Assembly (NCBI GenBank): GCA_963674575.2
Contig: CAXXQT010000009.1
Span: 558,001 to 622,000, forward strand
Reading direction: 5' to 3'
DNA length: 64,000 nt
Source: JAAYAY01 sp963674575
Lineage (GTDB): Bacteria > Planctomycetota > Planctomycetia > Pirellulales > Thermoguttaceae
Position 1 is the first letter of the stretch, and every line of letters starts with the position of its first letter. Under the pieces are notes generated by a model. That model ran no database searches and was not told the DNA's origin. It saw only the letters and a list, made by a program, of their open reading frames with translations. This document shows positions 62,900-64,000 of the stretch, piece by piece. The position numbers and the translations under genes were made by a program.

Positions 62900-63460
62900 T
62901 CACCATGGTAGGGCAAGCCGCCAGATTGCCAGGTTCGCAGCAAATAACGTCGTGAGGCCGAAGAGTTCGCGAAGTGTGAAGTGGGTGCCCTCCTGGTACC
63001 GATATTGCCGATGCCAGCGCTCGATTACAATGGAAAGGGAAATGCCTGTCATCAGTACGGCTACCGGCGCCAATCTCGTGAACGTCGATGAAAAAAACGA
63101 AAAAGCAGCTACGACCATCGTTACGAAGCCGACCAGGAATACAAGATCGTAATCTCGGCTGACACGCCTAGGCCTGGTGTCCACGTGCGATTCTGCGAAG
63201 TCGTCGAGTATCTGCAGGGCTTTCTCTCGATTCTCGAACGTGACGAAGAACGACACGTACATGCGTGTCGTTTTCGTCTTGGCACGAATGCCGTCTTCTT
63301 CGAGCCGTTGCTGTAGCTCGCTGGCGACGCACCTGTTGTGATACTTGCAAAGCAGAATGTAGTCCCCAGGTTGCATTCCCTCGCCGCGAACCTGCGGTTG
63401 GTTCGCCGTTGCGAGTCGTCGCAGTGTCGATGTAACACGTGATTCAGACCTGTCGCCCAT
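62900..63460 (-). CDS. Hypothetical membrane protein with DUF2007-like N-terminus
   Basis: The start is taken at ATG 63460 (MGDRSESRVTSTLRR); GTG 63517 and ATG 63376 are alternatives, the last preceded closely by GAGGGA. The 186-residue product has a soluble part with YILLCKYHNRCVASELQQRL then EEDGIRAKTKTTRMYVSFFV, reminiscent of DUF2007 'signal transducing' domains. Three hydrophobic segments follow (LVFLVGFVTMVVAAFSFFSS, LAPVAVLMTGISLSIVI and FGLTTLFAANLAIWRLALP). No function can be assigned. It is 111 bp upstream of the DUF1559 gene on the same strand. Confidence 0.65.
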   Translation of the reverse strand: MGDRSESRVTSTLRRLATANQPQVRGEGMQPGDYILLCKYHNRCVASELQQRLEEDGIRAKTKTTRMYVSFFVTFENREKALQILDDFAESHVDTRPRRVSRDYDLVFLVGFVTMVVAAFSFFSSTFTRLAPVAVLMTGISLSIVIERWHRQYRYQEGTHFTLRELFGLTTLFAANLAIWRLALPW

Positions 63461-63577
63461 CGGCCCGTTCTCCACGCATGGAATTACCTGATCCCCGCCG
63501 GTCGCCCTCTCCGGCACGTGCGGCGAAGCAACGACGACAAATTACCCCAAGATGGCGGGACACGCAACCACGCCTCT

Positions 63578-63887
63578 CCAGTCGCGAAGCGACGTCCCTA
63601 ACAGAGCCCAGGGTGGAGCCAATGGCGAGCTTGCGAGCCTTGGCGCAACCCTGGGATGCGAAGGAAACCCCCAAACCTCTCTTGTCTCCACCAAACCGAG
63701 TCCCAAAGGGACGGCCCTAATCCCAGGCGTATTGTACGCTGACTGCGCCATTTCGGGCAATTCCGCTTAGGGCCGCCACGTTGTGGCTCCGATTGTGTGT
63801 CTTCGCTTCCCCAGGGCGGCGGCAACGTTCGCGGCGCTCACGTTGCCTCTGCCCTGGGCTTTGATAGGGACGTCGCTTCGCGACTGG
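63578..63887. repeat. 36-bp inverted repeat pair in the right-end intergenic region
   Basis: 63578-63613 (ccagtcgcgaagcgacgtcc then ctaacagagcccaggg) is repeated in inverse orientation at 63852-63887 with only two or so differences. Each arm contains the small hairpin GTCGC-GAA-GCGAC. The 480 bp to the window end have no credible gene, only further GC-rich short repeats. Confidence 0.7.
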
Positions 63888-64000
63888 CGCGCGTGGGCGA
63901 CTTGTAGGTTGACTCTCCCGAGTCGACCCGCACAGCCTGCGGCGTGCAAGCATCGCGCGGTGCAGGCGACTACGACTTCCTTGGGAATCGAAGGTCAACG

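Overview
The window looks like chromosomal DNA of a planctomycete (Planctomycetota, Pirellulales-like). The evidence is the high-GC coding, a sulfatase with a CAPSR formylglycine motif, a DUF1559 protein, secreted PQQ-propeller and EF-hand proteins, and two giant surface proteins that open with the LEPR-XLL motif followed by GEVED, VCBS/FG-GAP and Calx-beta-like modules. Many short palindromic intergenic repeats fit the same picture. No rRNA or tRNA gene was recognised, and there is no CRISPR array or phage module.

Layout. 1-7607 (minus) is a type II secretion / type IV pilus-like operon in the order gspE-F-G-H-I-J-K; gspK runs off the left edge. 7.9-24.4 kb is a mixed housekeeping and envelope region: an EF-hand protein, SppA, a TIM-barrel isomerase, a secreted trypsin-like protease, a PQQ propeller with an embedded methyltransferase domain, an SGNH hydrolase, an XylR-like AraC regulator, PepF, FabH, a rhomboid protease, a HIT protein, a Trm112-like protein and a 49-residue membrane ORF. 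At 24.7-26.5 kb an IS110/IS1111-family element sits inside a 3-hydroxyisobutyrate dehydrogenase-like gene, splitting it after the Rossmann glycine motif. 27.5-37.8 kb holds a tricorn protease homologue, a HAD phosphatase, a sulfatase, a YfcH-type epimerase, a SOUL protein, an ABHD14-like hydrolase and L-serine dehydratase. 38.1-57.0 kb is filled by two giant modular surface proteins with nearly identical noncoding leaders; the second is split by a C11 tract. 57.0-64.0 kb carries a repeat cluster, a secreted TIM-barrel protein, an EboD-like dehydroquinate synthase, a methyltransferase / secreted protein pair, a DUF1559 membrane protein and a hypothetical membrane protein.

How the parts may fit (inference). 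The Gsp/pilus operon is an export or pilus machine; the window carries no gspC, D, L or M. The LEPR-XLL giants, sulfatase, proteases and PQQ protein are plausible envelope or exported products, but nothing here ties them to that machine.

The observations most worth checking are: (i) the 590-bp noncoding 3' part of the IS, which has short matches both to the IS ends and to the sequence flanking the insertion, as expected of a bridge/seek RNA; (ii) the C11 tract that puts a ~4214-residue surface protein out of frame by one base, either a phase-variation switch or a sequencing error; (iii) the duplicated leader upstream of both giant genes, more conserved than the coding sequence after it; (iv) exact 333-bp tandem repeats; and (v) a 70-bp palindromic-ended repeat present both inside the gsp operon and three times beyond the giant gene.
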